NCBI GenBank assembly: GCA_018287875.1 | Contig: JAGVVL010000009.1 | Coordinates: 4,216,001-4,280,000, forward strand | DNA: 64,000 nt | DNA from: Nigrospora sphaerica | Lineage: Eukaryota > Ascomycota > Sordariomycetes > Amphisphaeriales > Apiosporaceae | Direction: 5' to 3' | In this document: piece after piece, positions 1 through 11,040 of the stretch | Position numbering within the stretch: position 1 is the stretch's first letter | How the letters are laid out: the number at the start of each line of letters is the position of its first letter | Notes under the pieces: generated by a model | What the model saw: the letters and a program-made list of their open reading frames with translations, nothing else | What the model was told of the DNA's origin: nothing | Database searches by the model: none | Made by a program: the position numbers and the translations under genes

Positions 1-1644
1 CCCGAGACGGAGCCGCCGTCTCCACAGGCGCCCAGCCCGTCGTCCGGGACCGCTGACGCCCCGCTCCTGCAGGCGTCCTTCGACGGCAGCGCGTCGTGGT
101 GGACGCAGGGACTGGGGCACGGGGATCCCGGGCTGGCGCTGACGGCGGCGTATGCGGCGGGACGGTACGGGCACGTCATGTTCGCCGAGGCGGCGCATGC
201 GCCGGCGCTGGCGCTGGCCGAGGCGCTGCTGGCCGGCCTCGCCAACCCGCGCCTCGCCCGCGTCTTCTACTCGGACGACGGTAGCACCGGCGTCGAGGTG
301 GCTATCAAGATGGCGCTGCGCGCCACCCGCAACCGCTATGACGGCGGCGGAAGGGGAACCGCCGGCGCCCGTCCCCTCGACATCGTCGGCCTCCGTGGGG
401 CCTACCACGGTGACACCATCGGCGCCATGGACTGCGCCGAGCCCAGCGCCTTCAACCGTAAGGTCGAGTGGTACCAGGGTAAAGGCCTGTGGTTTGATCC
501 GCCCTCCGTCTTGTGTCGCGACGGTGCAGGTGGTTGGGAGGTTGCCGTCCCCGCCTCCTGGGACAACGACGGCGGCGAAATGACGACGACAACGGCCAAG
601 CCGGCCCACCGGCAAGAATTCGCATCCCTCGCAGCGGTTTTTGACCTCGACGCCCGCGAGGCGCGTGGCGAGCACCGGGCCTACAAGCAGTATATCGAAG
701 CGGTGCTGCGCGCCCAAATCAGCGCGGGCCGCCGCTTCGGCGCGCTGGTGATGGAGCCCGTGGTGCTCGGCGCCGGCGGCATGGTGCTCGTGGATCCCCT
801 GTTCCAGCGGGCGTTGGTGGCGACGGTGCGGCGGCTCGGCAACCTCTTCGGGGGCGGTGACGCCGGAATCGATAGCGCCGGCCCCAGCGACCACGGCGCC
901 CACGATTGGGCCGGACTCCCCGTCGTCTTCGACGAGGTCTTCACGGGCCTGTACCGGCTGGGCCGCTTCAGCGCCGCCTCGTTCCTAGGCGTCGACCCCG
1001 ACATCTCGGTGCACGCCAAGCTGCTGACGGGCGGGCTCGTGCCCCTGTGCGCCACGCTCGCCTCGGACGCCGTGTTTGGCGCCTTCGCCTCGGACGACAA
1101 GGCCGACGCCCTGCTCCACGGCCACAGCTACACGGCCCACCCCGTCGGCTGCGAGGTCGCCGGCACCGCCCTGCGCCGGCTGCGGGCCCTCGAGGCGCGC
1201 GGCGCCTGGGACTGGGCCAAGCATGGCGGCCGCTGGCTCGCCGCTCCGGCCCCGGCCGCGGCGGACGGCGAAAACACCGCGGCGAACCGCGGCCGGGCCC
1301 CCCCGGACGGCCCCTGGTCCATCTGGCCGCGTGCCCTGGTCCACGACCTCGCCCGCCGCTCCGCCGTCGACGGCGTCTGGGCCCTCGGCAGCGTCCTGGC
1401 CGTCCACCTGCGCGCCCCCGCCGGCGCCGGATACACCAGCACGGCGGCCGTGGCCCTGCGGGACGCGCTGCGCGCCACCTCGCTGGGCTCTGGCGACGCC
1501 GCCGCTGTCACCCCCTGGAACGTGCACAGCCGCGTGCTCGGCAACGTGCTCTACATCATGGGCAGCCAGCGGACGGGCCCCGAGGAGGTGCGAGAGATTG
1601 GCGCGTTGCTCCGGAAGGCTATGGATGACCTTGGGGGCTCCTAG
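1..1644 (+). CDS. Bifunctional dethiobiotin synthetase/DAPA aminotransferase, 3' part
   Basis: The reading frame is open from base 1 and stops at 1642-1644, so only the C-terminal aminotransferase part is present. BioA-type aminotransferases make 7,8-diaminopelargonate from 7-keto-8-aminopelargonate with S-adenosylmethionine and PLP. In fungi and plants this domain is fused behind dethiobiotin synthetase. Seen here: the SASWWTQGLGHGDP substrate-pocket stretch near base 85, FYSDDGSTGVEVAIKMAL at 265-318, the PLP-binding FDEVFTGLYRLG at about 928-963, and the HAKLLTGGLVPL segment at about 1012-1047 whose Lys should carry PLP. Codon use is very GC-rich and no intron is visible. The first ATG in frame (178) is internal, because homology to the fold begins upstream of it. 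That the missing 5' part is the synthetase half is inference from the fungal family architecture; the gene would be called BIO3-BIO1 or bioDA by analogy. Confidence 0.9.
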   Translation, partial: PETEPPSPQAPSPSSGTADAPLLQASFDGSASWWTQGLGHGDPGLALTAAYAAGRYGHVMFAEAAHAPALALAEALLAGLANPRLARVFYSDDGSTGVEVAIKMALRATRNRYDGGGRGTAGARPLDIVGLRGAYHGDTIGAMDCAEPSAFNRKVEWYQGKGLWFDPPSVLCRDGAGGWEVAVPASWDNDGGEMTTTTAKPAHRQEFASLAAVFDLDAREARGEHRAYKQYIEAVLRAQISAGRRFGALVMEPVVLGAGGMVLVDPLFQRALVATVRRLGNLFGGGDAGIDSAGPSDHGAHDWAGLPVVFDEVFTGLYRLGRFSAASFLGVDPDISVHAKLLTGGLVPLCATLASDAVFGAFASDDKADALLHGHSYTAHPVGCEVAGTALRRLRALEARGAWDWAKHGGRWLAAPAPAAADGENTAANRGRAPPDGPWSIWPRALVHDLARRSAVDGVWALGSVLAVHLRAPAGAGYTSTAAVALRDALRATSLGSGDAAAVTPWNVHSRVLGNVLYIMGSQRTGPEEVREIGALLRKAMDDLGGS

Positions 1645-2249
1645 TTGGTCGGAAAGATACGCCTTGCTTCATAAGGGCAGAAGTGGCATATAATGATATA
1701 TGTAACCTAAGCTACTAATGATAGAATGTTTATGTTTGCGGGCTTCGATTCACCTTATTTTACGCTGACAGGAAGACTGCGATAGAACAAGGGTTCTCAC
1801 GGTTTCAGGGGTCACATGCAGAAGGACGGCTCTGGCTGGTCTGTTAAGAAACGTGCATCGTAATAGGTGTATGAAGAGGAATCAAGACCACTTCGTTCAG
1901 CTCGAATAACCTACTCTGTCCTATCGGAAACCTTGTACAACCAAAATTATTGTTGGTCGAGCTTTGTTATCTGAGCAGTTTCTCGCAGTCATCGGATGTG
2001 ACGGGAACGATAAAATCTGACCAGTACACTTGTGCAAAAAGGCACAGGCAACTAATATACATGTTACAAAAACCAGGGCCTTGTGCGCTGGTATATTTCG
2101 GGTCCGGGCTCGCACAGGTAACCACCATCAAGCGTTCTTCCCAGGCTTCTCTGTCGTCCTCCACGGCCATTTGCAAGATCAACCCCCTCAGAGCTAGACA
2201 TGTATCCGTGCAATTTCCGTCCGCCTTTGGGATAAGACAGCCCTGGACT
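1645..2249. other. Intergenic, with a possible 3' exon of the next gene
   Basis: No independent gene. On the minus strand 1967-2245 holds a cysteine-containing open frame overlapping the tail of the secreted-protein gene; see the findings. Confidence 0.4.
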
Positions 2250-3134
2250 TTACATAAAGATGGAGCCAACCGCCCGACTCTTGAACCCAACCGTCTCGGC
2301 ATACAGGACGCCGGCCGGGCAGCCGATACATGAAAACGAGTGAGCCATGCCCAGGCTCCGGCTGCCGAAGCCGTTTCCATTCGAATAGTGGCCGTGGTAT
2401 TCCCACTGAGCAGTGAGTCCAGTCGTGGGGCTATCCTCGATTGTCCAGATTTGGTCGATACTATCGTAAGGATCCGTAACTTGTGCAGATGATCCTGGCG
2501 GCAGTTTTGGTCTTTTTGGTGGTCGTTCGAGTTTCCGGGGGGGGCTTGATGACGAGCCCGGTACGGCGTGACGGCCCTCGTAGGAGGGAACGAGATCGCT
2601 CTCTTTCGCTCTTTCATTGATCTCCATGATGGGAGCACAGTACGTCATATGTACTTGGTTGGACAGGAAGTTATAAACCTCTGCGGTTTGGCACATGGAC
2701 CCGTGTTCGCACATCTGGGTAGTTTCCCTTTGCGGCCTGGCTCCCGAAACTTTTTTGCAAACGATTACCATGCGGCGTTCGTTCCTGGTTCGTCCACAGG
2801 AGGAATGAGCGACGCGGTAGTCCCCGCCGAATCTGTGGAGGCATCTTACGGCCAATGGATAGACAACGCTCTGTTGGAATACATTATTTCGCTGCTCGCC
2901 CCCGACGCGGACTTCCCAAGGCGCAGGGTCGTCGGGAACGCGCTTATTGTTCCGGGCACCGCGGTGTTCCAGGACCTTGACGAAGAACTCGTCCCTGGTT
3001 AAGTTGTGAAAGATGAGAGGCTCCTGGGGGGGTTGATTGCCGTCGTGTCGAGCGGGAACTTGGCCGAAAGCCGCCGCCGAGCCGGATCGACCGAGAGCTA
3101 GGAAGGCGGCGGCGAGAATGCAGAAGAGAAACAT
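2250..3134 (-). CDS. Secreted cysteine-containing protein, function unknown
   Basis: A 294-codon frame beginning with a clear signal peptide: MFLFCILAAAFLALG followed by a small-residue cleavage region around residue 20. The mature N-terminal half has about six cysteines (one before HRFGG, SSC, VIVC, MCEHGSMC, TYC), suggesting disulfides. The middle is a Pro/Lys-rich low-complexity linker around residues 185-215, followed by a C-terminal domain with CIGC. I do not recognise the family. The upstream ATG at 3186 belongs to a different frame and was not used. A second minus-strand frame overlapping the 3' end (1967-2638) has protein-like composition with its own cysteine pattern, so the true C-terminus may come from another exon; I could not find a canonical splice pair joining them in phase. 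Confidence 0.6.
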   Translation of the reverse strand: MFLFCILAAAFLALGRSGSAAAFGQVPARHDGNQPPQEPLIFHNLTRDEFFVKVLEHRGARNNKRVPDDPAPWEVRVGGEQRNNVFQQSVVYPLAVRCLHRFGGDYRVAHSSCGRTRNERRMVIVCKKVSGARPQRETTQMCEHGSMCQTAEVYNFLSNQVHMTYCAPIMEINERAKESDLVPSYEGRHAVPGSSSSPPRKLERPPKRPKLPPGSSAQVTDPYDSIDQIWTIEDSPTTGLTAQWEYHGHYSNGNGFGSRSLGMAHSFSCIGCPAGVLYAETVGFKSRAVGSIFM

Positions 3135-4552
3135 GGTGAGGAGGAATGTCGGTGTCTGGGTAGCAATACGCGACTTCGATTAGCAAAATGTGTCCTTTTA
3201 TTTTTACTCAGCAGCGCCCCCAAAAACAGAAAACCGGCTTCTTCCTGCCTGGAGACGAGCACTAGGGATCAAGCTGCCAGTTATTGTTTTGTGCGGGAGT
3301 GTCGGTTTCATTCTTGGAGACTGCAAGGAACGGCGAACATAGGGGTGGCCGGCCATAATTCGTTGGTGGCAGTCGAATTGGAAGATGAATGATGCCTGGA
3401 ATGCCCGGCGTACCTGAGTTGAAGTAGCCATCTCGTTTAATCCCCACTCCAATCCGGCTGCAGTTGTATTGTAGCCTGGGGTGTCCTGGAAATATATACT
3501 TTTAAAGAGAAAGTTTCGTGGCTGAAGGTCATTGATCAGTCCCCCCCCCAGCGTCGGTCAATCTCTCCGCCTTTCCTCTCTTTGTAATCTCCAAGACACG
3601 TGCTTGCGCTTGTTTTCTTTTAGGTTGCTGCCGGATCTCGTCGTCAGGGCTTTGATCCCTTTAGATTCGGGTCGTCGGGTCAATTTCATGATGAACCATC
3701 ACGTCGGTCAGCTCTCACATTTTGAGCAGCCGGGAACTACATTCTAATTTCTTGGGCATGCCATTATTTGAGGCATTCTGAGTAAATCTTCAAAAGAGCA
3801 AAGAATTTTATGCCTGAATTGTTTGGGTTTCGATGATGGTTAGCCGAATGGGTGATAGGAGATGTTGTTGACCATCGGATTTATTGGGCACTGTACCCTC
3901 GTACAGACTCGACCCCTCCGACCGAAGGCGCTCCTGACTAGGGTTGCATAAAGCTTGGAAATTAACAACGGAGGAAACTAGGGCCTGATCGGGAATATGA
4001 TTCTAAGTGATCTTCCTTATGCTTCAACTAGGAAGACTGCAATATGGGAACACATAGACGGTGAGTTCCAACGCTCCTGGTCATCTTCAAGGCACGCGCG
4101 CCCTTCAGGCCTCCCCCAAAAGCCCATTCCTTGTCAGCGCATGAAAGAAAAAATGGCGTACAATGGTCGAAAATTGCTCATCTCTTGTGTTCTATGAAGA
4201 CCATCATCAATAGTCACGTGGGGACAAGGCCATTTATTTCATGCCGCTTTTATGGTCAGTTTCAATTCAGATATGAGCGTAATTTCTGGAACCAACAATT
4301 GACTAATAGGATATCCGAAATACTATCGGTGTGTTATGTTAACGTGGCTTCTAAGCCCCTATGAAGTAAAACTTAAATGAACAATCATTTTTCTCGGCAG
4401 AGAGGCTGGTTTGCCAATGTCAACACAGAGTCCGCTAGTCACTCCACGTGGTACGAGAAACCAGCAACCGGTGATGAGCGGCATCAAGCCAGTTGGAAGC
4501 AGTGCTCTTTTTAGTTTTTAAACCCCCAGTTCTCTCTTTGTTATGATGAATA
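3135..4552. other. Gene-free stretch
   Basis: Only short overlapping frames of under 90 codons without recognisable motifs. The last bases, 4551-4552, are the TA target site of the first transposon. Confidence 0.5.
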
Positions 4553-6412
4553 ACGTACATGTCAGGTCAGCGGAACATGTGGGTCAACGGAACACTTTCT
4601 AGCACAATCCCATTAGAATCAGACAATTATATCGCCATAACACCTTAAATCAATTCAAACTAATCGTTTCCGACTCTTTAAAGACACCTTTTTCCATTTG
4701 ACAAGTGCGAGCATTATGACCGGTCTCTCCGCAGGTGCCGCAGCGTTGTCCGCGAGGTTGAGTCCTCCTTACGCGACTGCTACTTGCACGTGTTTCCTCC
4801 TTCAACTGCGTATCGGCGTCCTTTTGATCTAAAATATCTTGTGCCTCTCCAATAGCTAGTGCTCCTCCATTTCGTATACGCTTTTTCTTTATTTTGCGAC
4901 GTTTTGCGAGGCTGCTATTCGCCTCTCGGAGGCTGCGGACCTCAGCCTCTAAAAGGGTAACACGATGCATTGTTGCTACCGCACCCTTCGAAAGCTGGTC
5001 AATTGCTAGTAAAATTGGTGTCGGGGAGCTCCCTTGGTGACGGCGGACTCGATTCGTAATATAATCTGTTTGCGAAGTCGCCTCGGTTGGGTTGTGCGGC
5101 GTTTGAGAGGCCCATGGGATGCTTGCTGTTGGGAGGCTGCTAGACGGCGAAGGCGTCGATAACTTCACGTCGAGCTTCGAGATAACCTTTTCCGGGTTAT
5201 GAGGGACTAAACCAGCTCCGCGGAACCCAGCTTTGACGTTTTCGGGTATAAAAACCTTTAAAAACGCGGCCTGGAAAGCGATAAGGAACTCGGCCTTAGT
5301 GATATGGTTAACGAGTGACTTCATAAAGGTTTCGATTTCGCGACCGTACGCCCGCTTCAGTGGCCCAAAACACCCCACGTCAAGTGGCTGGAGTAGATGC
5401 GACGAGTGCGGAGGCATAGAGACTGTGATGATGTTCTTCTCTTTACAGAAAGCCTGGAATTCGGCCGAAACGTGGCTCTCGTGCCCGTCGATCACTAATA
5501 GACGATATCGGCCTTTCGCGTGCGACGAGGTATGTTTATCGAAATGCCGAATCCAGTCCAGGCCTGTCTTATTATCGGTCCATCTATTCTCGGTTGGTTT
5601 AATTACCTAATCGCGTGGGAGGGTGCTATCGGAGTACCAATTGGCGAGGTGGTAAGCACCCTTCACGACGATAAACGGCGGGACACACCAGCCGTCGGAA
5701 CAGACGCCTTGGATTACGGTAACCTATTCGCGATTGCCAGGCTGGACCTTCTTTCGTTTGCCGTTACAGTCGGCGCCTGTGACGACTATAGTGGACGCGA
5801 TCTGGCCCATTATAAAGCCGGTCTCGTCGAAGTTGTAGATATCCTCGTCTTGGATGCCGTACTTGGCCTTAATATTCTGCAAAAGACCGAACCAGCCGGC
5901 GATCTTCTCAGGGTCTTCGCAAAGGGCCCTCTGGTAGTTGTATACACGCGAAAGACGCGTCCGAAGGTCTGGTTGGCGCTTCACGAAGGTCGAGGCCCAA
6001 CGCGTCCCGACGCGTGACGCGTCACGCGCCTCGGCGATAACATTCGCCATATCTTCCACGTCAGAGATTCGGGGGGAAAACCCTCGCGCATCTAAGTCGA
6101 GAATGTATTGAATAATAGCTTTCTCTTCTAGTTCGGACAGTCGACAACTGCCTGGGCGGGTATCTTGTCGGGCGCGTCTGCCGTTCATCCGGCTATAGAG
6201 AGTGGTTAGAGAAACCTGGAAGATCTTAGCGGCTTTGCGAAGACTTAAACTAGGAATCTTCTAAATCGCTTGAACCGCTAGAATAATCTGCGACTCGCTC
6301 GAAGTGTTTCTCATGATTTGTTATAAAGTAAAGCGCGGTTAAAGTTGGGGAGGTGGGAATTTGCAGGAAGTGTTCCGTTGACCCACATGTTCCGCTGACC
6401 TGACATGTACGT
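4553..6412 (-). mobile_element. Pogo/Fot1-type DNA transposon, copy 1
   Basis: A 1860 bp element flanked by TA duplications (4551-4552 and 6413-6414). The terminal inverted repeats are perfect for 45 bp, beginning ACGTACATGTCAGG at both ends. Size, TA target and the encoded DDD transposase fit the fungal Fot1/pogo branch of Tc1-mariner. It lies in inverted orientation to a second copy at 6964-8822, 551 bp away. The 3' half (4553 to about 5520) matches copy 2 wherever I compared it; differences are confined to the 5' half. Confidence 0.95.
4650..6314 (-). pseudogene. Pogo-like transposase, copy 1, inactivated
   Basis: The frame starts with ATG at 6314 and ends at 4650. Domains in order: N-terminal Psq-type helix-turn-helix (SLSLRKAAKIFQVS), CENP-B-type DNA-binding region, DDE_1 catalytic core with three Asp in NFDETGF, VIDGHESH and LQPLDVG, and a C-terminal zinc knuckle of CX2CX4HX4C form. 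It is broken by at least three in-frame stops: a TAG in the N-terminal helix-turn-helix region (AVQAI-stop), a Trp-to-stop change near 5724, and another Trp-to-stop near 5610. All three fit C-to-T/G-to-A changes. The last 281 residues remain open and are identical to copy 2. Confidence 0.9.
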
Positions 6413-6963
6413 TACTGATAGAACTAAGAACTAGTAACCCTGAGGTCTGGGAAATAAGGGAAACAGAAACCAGTGCCGGTGATGTTAAGTTGCCCGCCGA
6501 GTTCGACTCAATGATAGTACTCGGGCCAGATTTTCGTTCAGCAGTTTTCGCCTTGCGACCCGATGACGACTGGTGATTTAAGTACTTACGGCGCACCACA
6601 ACTACCTAATAATACTGTAGTAATATGCGGCCCTACAGAGGTAGGGGTCCGCCTCCAGTTAGGGAAAGTCAAGTACTACACGTAACTGGAGCGCATACGA
6701 GGAGGTTTCGTCCATGCTATGCTATACATCTGCGGCTTCGATGAGACGTCAGGAACTTAATCATGGACACGAGATAAGCGGTGTGTGGCACCAGTAATGA
6801 AGACATTACTTAAAGGATGCAGGAAATAGGGTGGTATTAGAACTCGAACGAGGACCCAGTTCGTACTTGTCCCCGGATAGTGAAGTGGCAGAAGAGGGCG
6901 CGCTGATGGCAGTCATGTGAGTCGTAGCTTTGGGATTGCGTTCTGTGTTTTCGCGACCTAGTA
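6413..6963. other. Spacer between the inverted transposons
   Basis: 551 bp of unique-looking sequence without a gene. It begins and ends with the TA target sites of the two copies. A short minus frame running from here into the repeat is not credible. Confidence 0.6.
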
Positions 6964-8822
6964 ACGTACATGTCAGGTCAGCGGAACATGTGGGTCAACG
7001 GAACACTTCCTGCAAATTCCCACCTCCCCAACTTTAACCGCGCTTTACTTTATAACAAATCATGAGAAACACTTCGAGCGAGTCGCAGATTATTCTAGCG
7101 GTTCAAGCGATTTAGAAGACTCCTAGTTTAAGTCTTCGCAAAGCCGTTAAGATCTTCTAGGTTTCTCTAACCACTCTCCATAGCCGGATGAACGGTAGAC
7201 GCGCCCGACAAGATACCCGCCCAGGCAGTTGTCGACTGTCCGAACTAGAAGAGAAAGCTATTGTTTAATACATTCTCGACTTAGATACGCGAGGGTTTTC
7301 CCCCGAATCTCTAACGTGGAAGATATGGCGAATGTTATCGCCGAGGCGCGTGACGCGTCACGCGTCGGGACGCGTTGGGCCTCGACCTTCGTGAAGCGCC
7401 AACCAGACCTTCGGACGCGTCTTTCGTGTGTATACGACTACTAGAGGGCCCTTTGCGAAGACCCTGAGAAGATCGCCGGCTGGTTCGGTCTTTTGCAGAA
7501 TATTAAGGCCAAGTACGGCATCCAGGACGAGGATATCTACAACTTCGACGAGACCGGCTTTATAATGGGCCAGATCGCGTCCACTATAGTCGTCACGGGC
7601 GCCGACTGTAACGGCAAACGAAAGAAGGTCCAGCCTGGCAATCGCGAATGGGTTACCGTAATCCAAGGCGTCTGTTCCGACGGCTGGTGTGTCCCGCCGT
7701 TCATCGTCGTGAAGGGTGCTTACCACCTCGCCAATTGGTACTCCGATAGCACCCTCCCACGCGATTGGGTAATTAAACCAACCGAGAATGGATGGACCGA
7801 TAATGAGACAGGCCTGGACTGGATTCGGCATTTCGATAAACATACCTCGTCGCGCGCGAAAGGCCGATATCGTCTATTAGTGATCGACGGGCACGAGAGC
7901 CACGTTTCGGCCGAATTCCAGGCTTTCTGTAAAGAGAAGAACATCATCACAGTCTCTATGCCTCCGCACTCGTCGCATCTACTCCAGCCACTTGACGTGG
8001 GGTGTTTTGGGCCACTAAAGCGGGCGTACGGTCGCGAAATCGAAACCTTTATGAAGTCACTCGTTAACCATATCACTAAGGCCGAGTTCCTTATCGCTTT
8101 CCAGGCCGCGTTTTTGAAGGTTTTTATACCCGAAAACGTCAAGGCTGGGTTCCGCGGAGCTGGTTTAGTCCCTCATAACCCGGAAAAGGTTATCTCGAAG
8201 CTCGACGTGAAGTTATCGACGCCTTCGCCGTCTAGCAGCCTCCCAACAGCAAGCATCCCATGGGCCTCTCAAACGCCGCACAACCCAACCGAGGCGACTT
8301 CGCAAACAGATTATATTACGAATCGAGTCCGCCGTCACCAAGGGAGCTCCCCGACACCAATTTTACTAGCAATTGACCAGCTTTCGAAGGGTGCGGTAGC
8401 AACAATGCATCGTGTTACCCTTTTAGAGGCTGAGGTCCGCAGCCTCCGAGAGGCGAATAGCAGCCTCGCAAAACGTCGCAAAATAAAGAAAAAGCGTATA
8501 CGAAATGGAGGAGCACTAGCTATTGGAGAGGCACAAGATATTTTAGATCAAAAGGACGCCGATACGCAGTTGAAGGAGGAAACACGTGCAAGTAGCAGTC
8601 GCGTAAGGAGGACTCAACCTCGCGGACAACGCTGCGGCACCTGCGGAGAGACCGGTCATAATGCTCGCACTTGTCAAATGGAAAAAGGTGTCTTTAAAGA
8701 GTCGGAAACGATTAGTTTGAATTGATTTAAGGTGTTATGGCGATATAATTGTCTGATTCTAATGGGATTGTGCTAGAAAGTGTTCCGTTGACCCACATGT
8801 TCCGCTGACCTGACATGTACGT
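6964..8822 (+). mobile_element. Pogo/Fot1-type DNA transposon, copy 2
   Basis: A 1859 bp element with the same 45 bp terminal inverted repeats and TA flanks (6962-6963 and 8823-8824), inverted relative to copy 1. Compared by eye, the two copies differ only in the transposase 5' half, by about 20 substitutions that are all transitions plus one single-base length difference in a C run (6 versus 5). Confidence 0.95.
7062..8725 (+). pseudogene. Pogo-like transposase, copy 2, inactivated
   Basis: Start ATG at 7062, stop at 8723-8725. The N-terminal third is destroyed: it shares the AVQAI-stop TAG with copy 1 and has further Gln-to-stop changes (IF-stop-V; a TAA where copy 1 reads IIQY; a TAG near 7441), plus a one-base deletion in a C run near 7303. 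From about 7455 the frame is intact for 410 codons and carries all three catalytic Asp residues (NFDETGF, VIDGHESH, LQPLDVG), a basic nuclear-localisation-like stretch (KRRKIKKKRIR) and the CGTCGETGH zinc knuckle. Confidence 0.9.
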
Positions 8823-9224
8823 TATTGAGTAATTGAAGCCATGCCGGCGTAGTGGCCTATGCTCAGGTTACGTCTAGGTTCCCACTGTTCTCTCGAGGCT
8901 GCCATTAATTTAGTGCCCACGCATCTTGCCTTATCCTGTCCATGGGCTTGGATGCTTTCCACATTTGCTTTTCGTCCAATGTGCCTTACGAGGGTGATTC
9001 TGGGAGACAATGAGGAAGAGAGTAATTCCGGCTCCTATGTACCTAAGCTTACACCGACCAAGCATGTGAACCACGACCATCCCAACCCCGCGACCATTCC
9101 AACACCGAGACCATGCAACAAAACGAATGAAAGTCGAAAATGATAAGAACGCCCAAAAAGGAATCGATGGCGCAAAGGCTTGCTTCCGGGGCCAAGCCGG
9201 CACCCATGACTTTGCCCTTAGAAC
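8823..9224. other. Gene-free stretch
   Basis: No supported gene. It contains the 3' flank of the small secreted-protein gene on the minus strand. Confidence 0.5.
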
Positions 9225-9728
9225 CTAGCAGCCGCAGCCCTCGGCGCTGACTTGGAACGACTTTCCGACGCACTCCGAGTCGGCACTGCATTGGACCCAG
9301 TCCTCGCCCCCCTTCGTCCGGGCCATCCAGGCCCACCACGTTGGGTCCTGCTCGTTGCAAGCGGACCAACAGTAGCCCTTCCAGCATCCGGCCCCCTTCT
9401 TCAGAGGTTCACAGTTGTCTGTTTCGGAGCGTTAGTGCTTGAATTGCCAAGGAGAGAGAGAAAGGCACAGGGGTGTAATGTGCCACATACCCTTGTTTCC
9501 CGCGAACGTCGTGGATATCGAGATGCTCGTGTCGGCGACGCTCATGCCGAGACCGGCAGCTTCCCATTTCCAGTCTGAGCTGCCGCCGTTGCCATTGTTG
9601 GGCTTGCTCGGCTTGTTGGGCTTGCCGGGCCTGTTGGGCTTGCCGAGCCGCTGCTTCCAACCGGGCTCGGGCAGGGCGTTGGCAACCGTGGCGGCGAGGA
9701 GAAACATGGCGATAGCGTTGAACTGCAT
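9225..9728 (-). CDS. Small secreted cysteine-rich protein
   Basis: Two exons: 9728-9491 and 9418-9225, with a 72 bp intron (GTATGT donor, CACTAAC branch site, ACAG acceptor) giving 143 residues. Residues 1-19 are a signal peptide (MQFNAIAMFLLAATVANA). Then comes a Lys/Pro/Asn/Gly linker built from GKPNRP/GKPNKP/SKPN repeats, then a compact domain with eight cysteines, including GCWKGYCWSAC and a GCGC ending. The splice joins the frames exactly (GNK to DNCEP). Small size, signal peptide and cysteine density are typical of fungal effector-like or antimicrobial secreted proteins; I do not recognise a named family. Confidence 0.82.
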
Positions 9729-9947
9729 GTTGATGACGAGGAGAAGTGCTTTTTAGGTTGTGAGGTGTCAAGGTGTGTATGAGAGGTAAACAGCTTAGAA
9801 AGCAGAAGTCCTGAAGTGAGCTAGAAGTGGATAGGACAGTAGGAAAGTGATTGAACGGTTGAATAGTTGAGTTGTTCGGATGGTTGGATGGCTGGATGAT
9901 TGATGCAGTGTCGGAATGAACAGGAACCGAAGAGATACAAAGTTGGA

Positions 9948-9954
9948 TTATATA
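9948..9954 (-). promoter_or_regulatory. Possible TATA box of the secreted cysteine-rich gene
   Basis: TATATAA on the minus strand, about 220 bp upstream of the ATG at 9728. It leaves room for a roughly 190 nt leader rich in CAA/TCA. Confidence 0.4.
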
Positions 9955-11040
9955 GAAGAGCTCGCGACACAACTGGACCTACATCTTCATTAGATATAGC
10001 ACTATTCCTGGAGTTGCACATATCAGTACGTAGTAAGCTCTGAATGCCTTTCAAGGCAGGTCTCCTTCATCCGCTAACCGTACACGGCAACCAAGTGGGT
10101 CGTCAGTGGAGCTGTAAAGGGTAAAGCATATATACATGGCTTGTCGGCTCAGCTCCTCCCAGTAAGCTAGAGATTACAGTAAGGGACCAGGCGCGGCTCC
10201 CCATAATAAGCCGCTCCTCACACCCCTGGATTGATCCCCCCGGCACGAACCCTTTAGGGCGTGGAGTGGTGGAGCAATTAGGGGCAGGGCAAGAAAGTAT
10301 AGCTTTGAAGGCCTATTCGCATGCTCCTACCGCGGCAGAAACGACGATATTTCCACTACTGCGCGTTTTCGATTAGCTTTAACGTTGCAAAGCAGGTGTT
10401 CGGCCACATGAGTAGTGTTTCAGCTTTAGTAGGGCAGAAATGCTAGTTTTCAGTAACCAGATCCGCCCTTTCCTAATAGAACTTTTCGAAAGCTCCTCTT
10501 CTCACTATCCCCCTGTATCTAGCCCTTTGGTCCTAAGGATCAGCCATTTGGACGACACAGGCTGCGTCAGTCAGCCAGTAAGACCAGAAGATGCGCCATC
10601 AAGAATTTTACTACCGAGGAACAAAGTGGCACGATTCCCGATCGGGCAGTAAGCTAGGGGTGGCTGTGTTCGGAGCCTTTACCGAGCAGACCTGACAGGA
10701 ATAGAACAGAGCAGCAGGGATACATATGCCCTCACACGAGTCTATTGGCGCTCGGGCGGTAGGTTTAAACGGCCAACCAATGCGAAAGGGCTTACGCTGC
10801 GAATGTCGATCTTGTCATCCAGAGTCCTTCCAAAATCCTCCTTCGGCCCGCCTTCCCCTTATGGTACCGAAGATGGTGGGGAACCCGTACTTTTTAGCTT
10901 GTGAAACCCCCTGACAAGATTAAATTGAATGGTATCCATGACGCAATTTTGCAACTAAGAATGTTGCGCCGAGGCTTGTAACCGACTGGTAGGCATCCGA
11001 TATGCTGGTTCAAAGCCAACTCCTCTCTACTAAAATCGCT

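Noticed and set aside
7358..8142. Antisense frames over the transposase
   Set aside because: The same frames appear opposite both transposon copies. They mirror the transposase and have no independent support.
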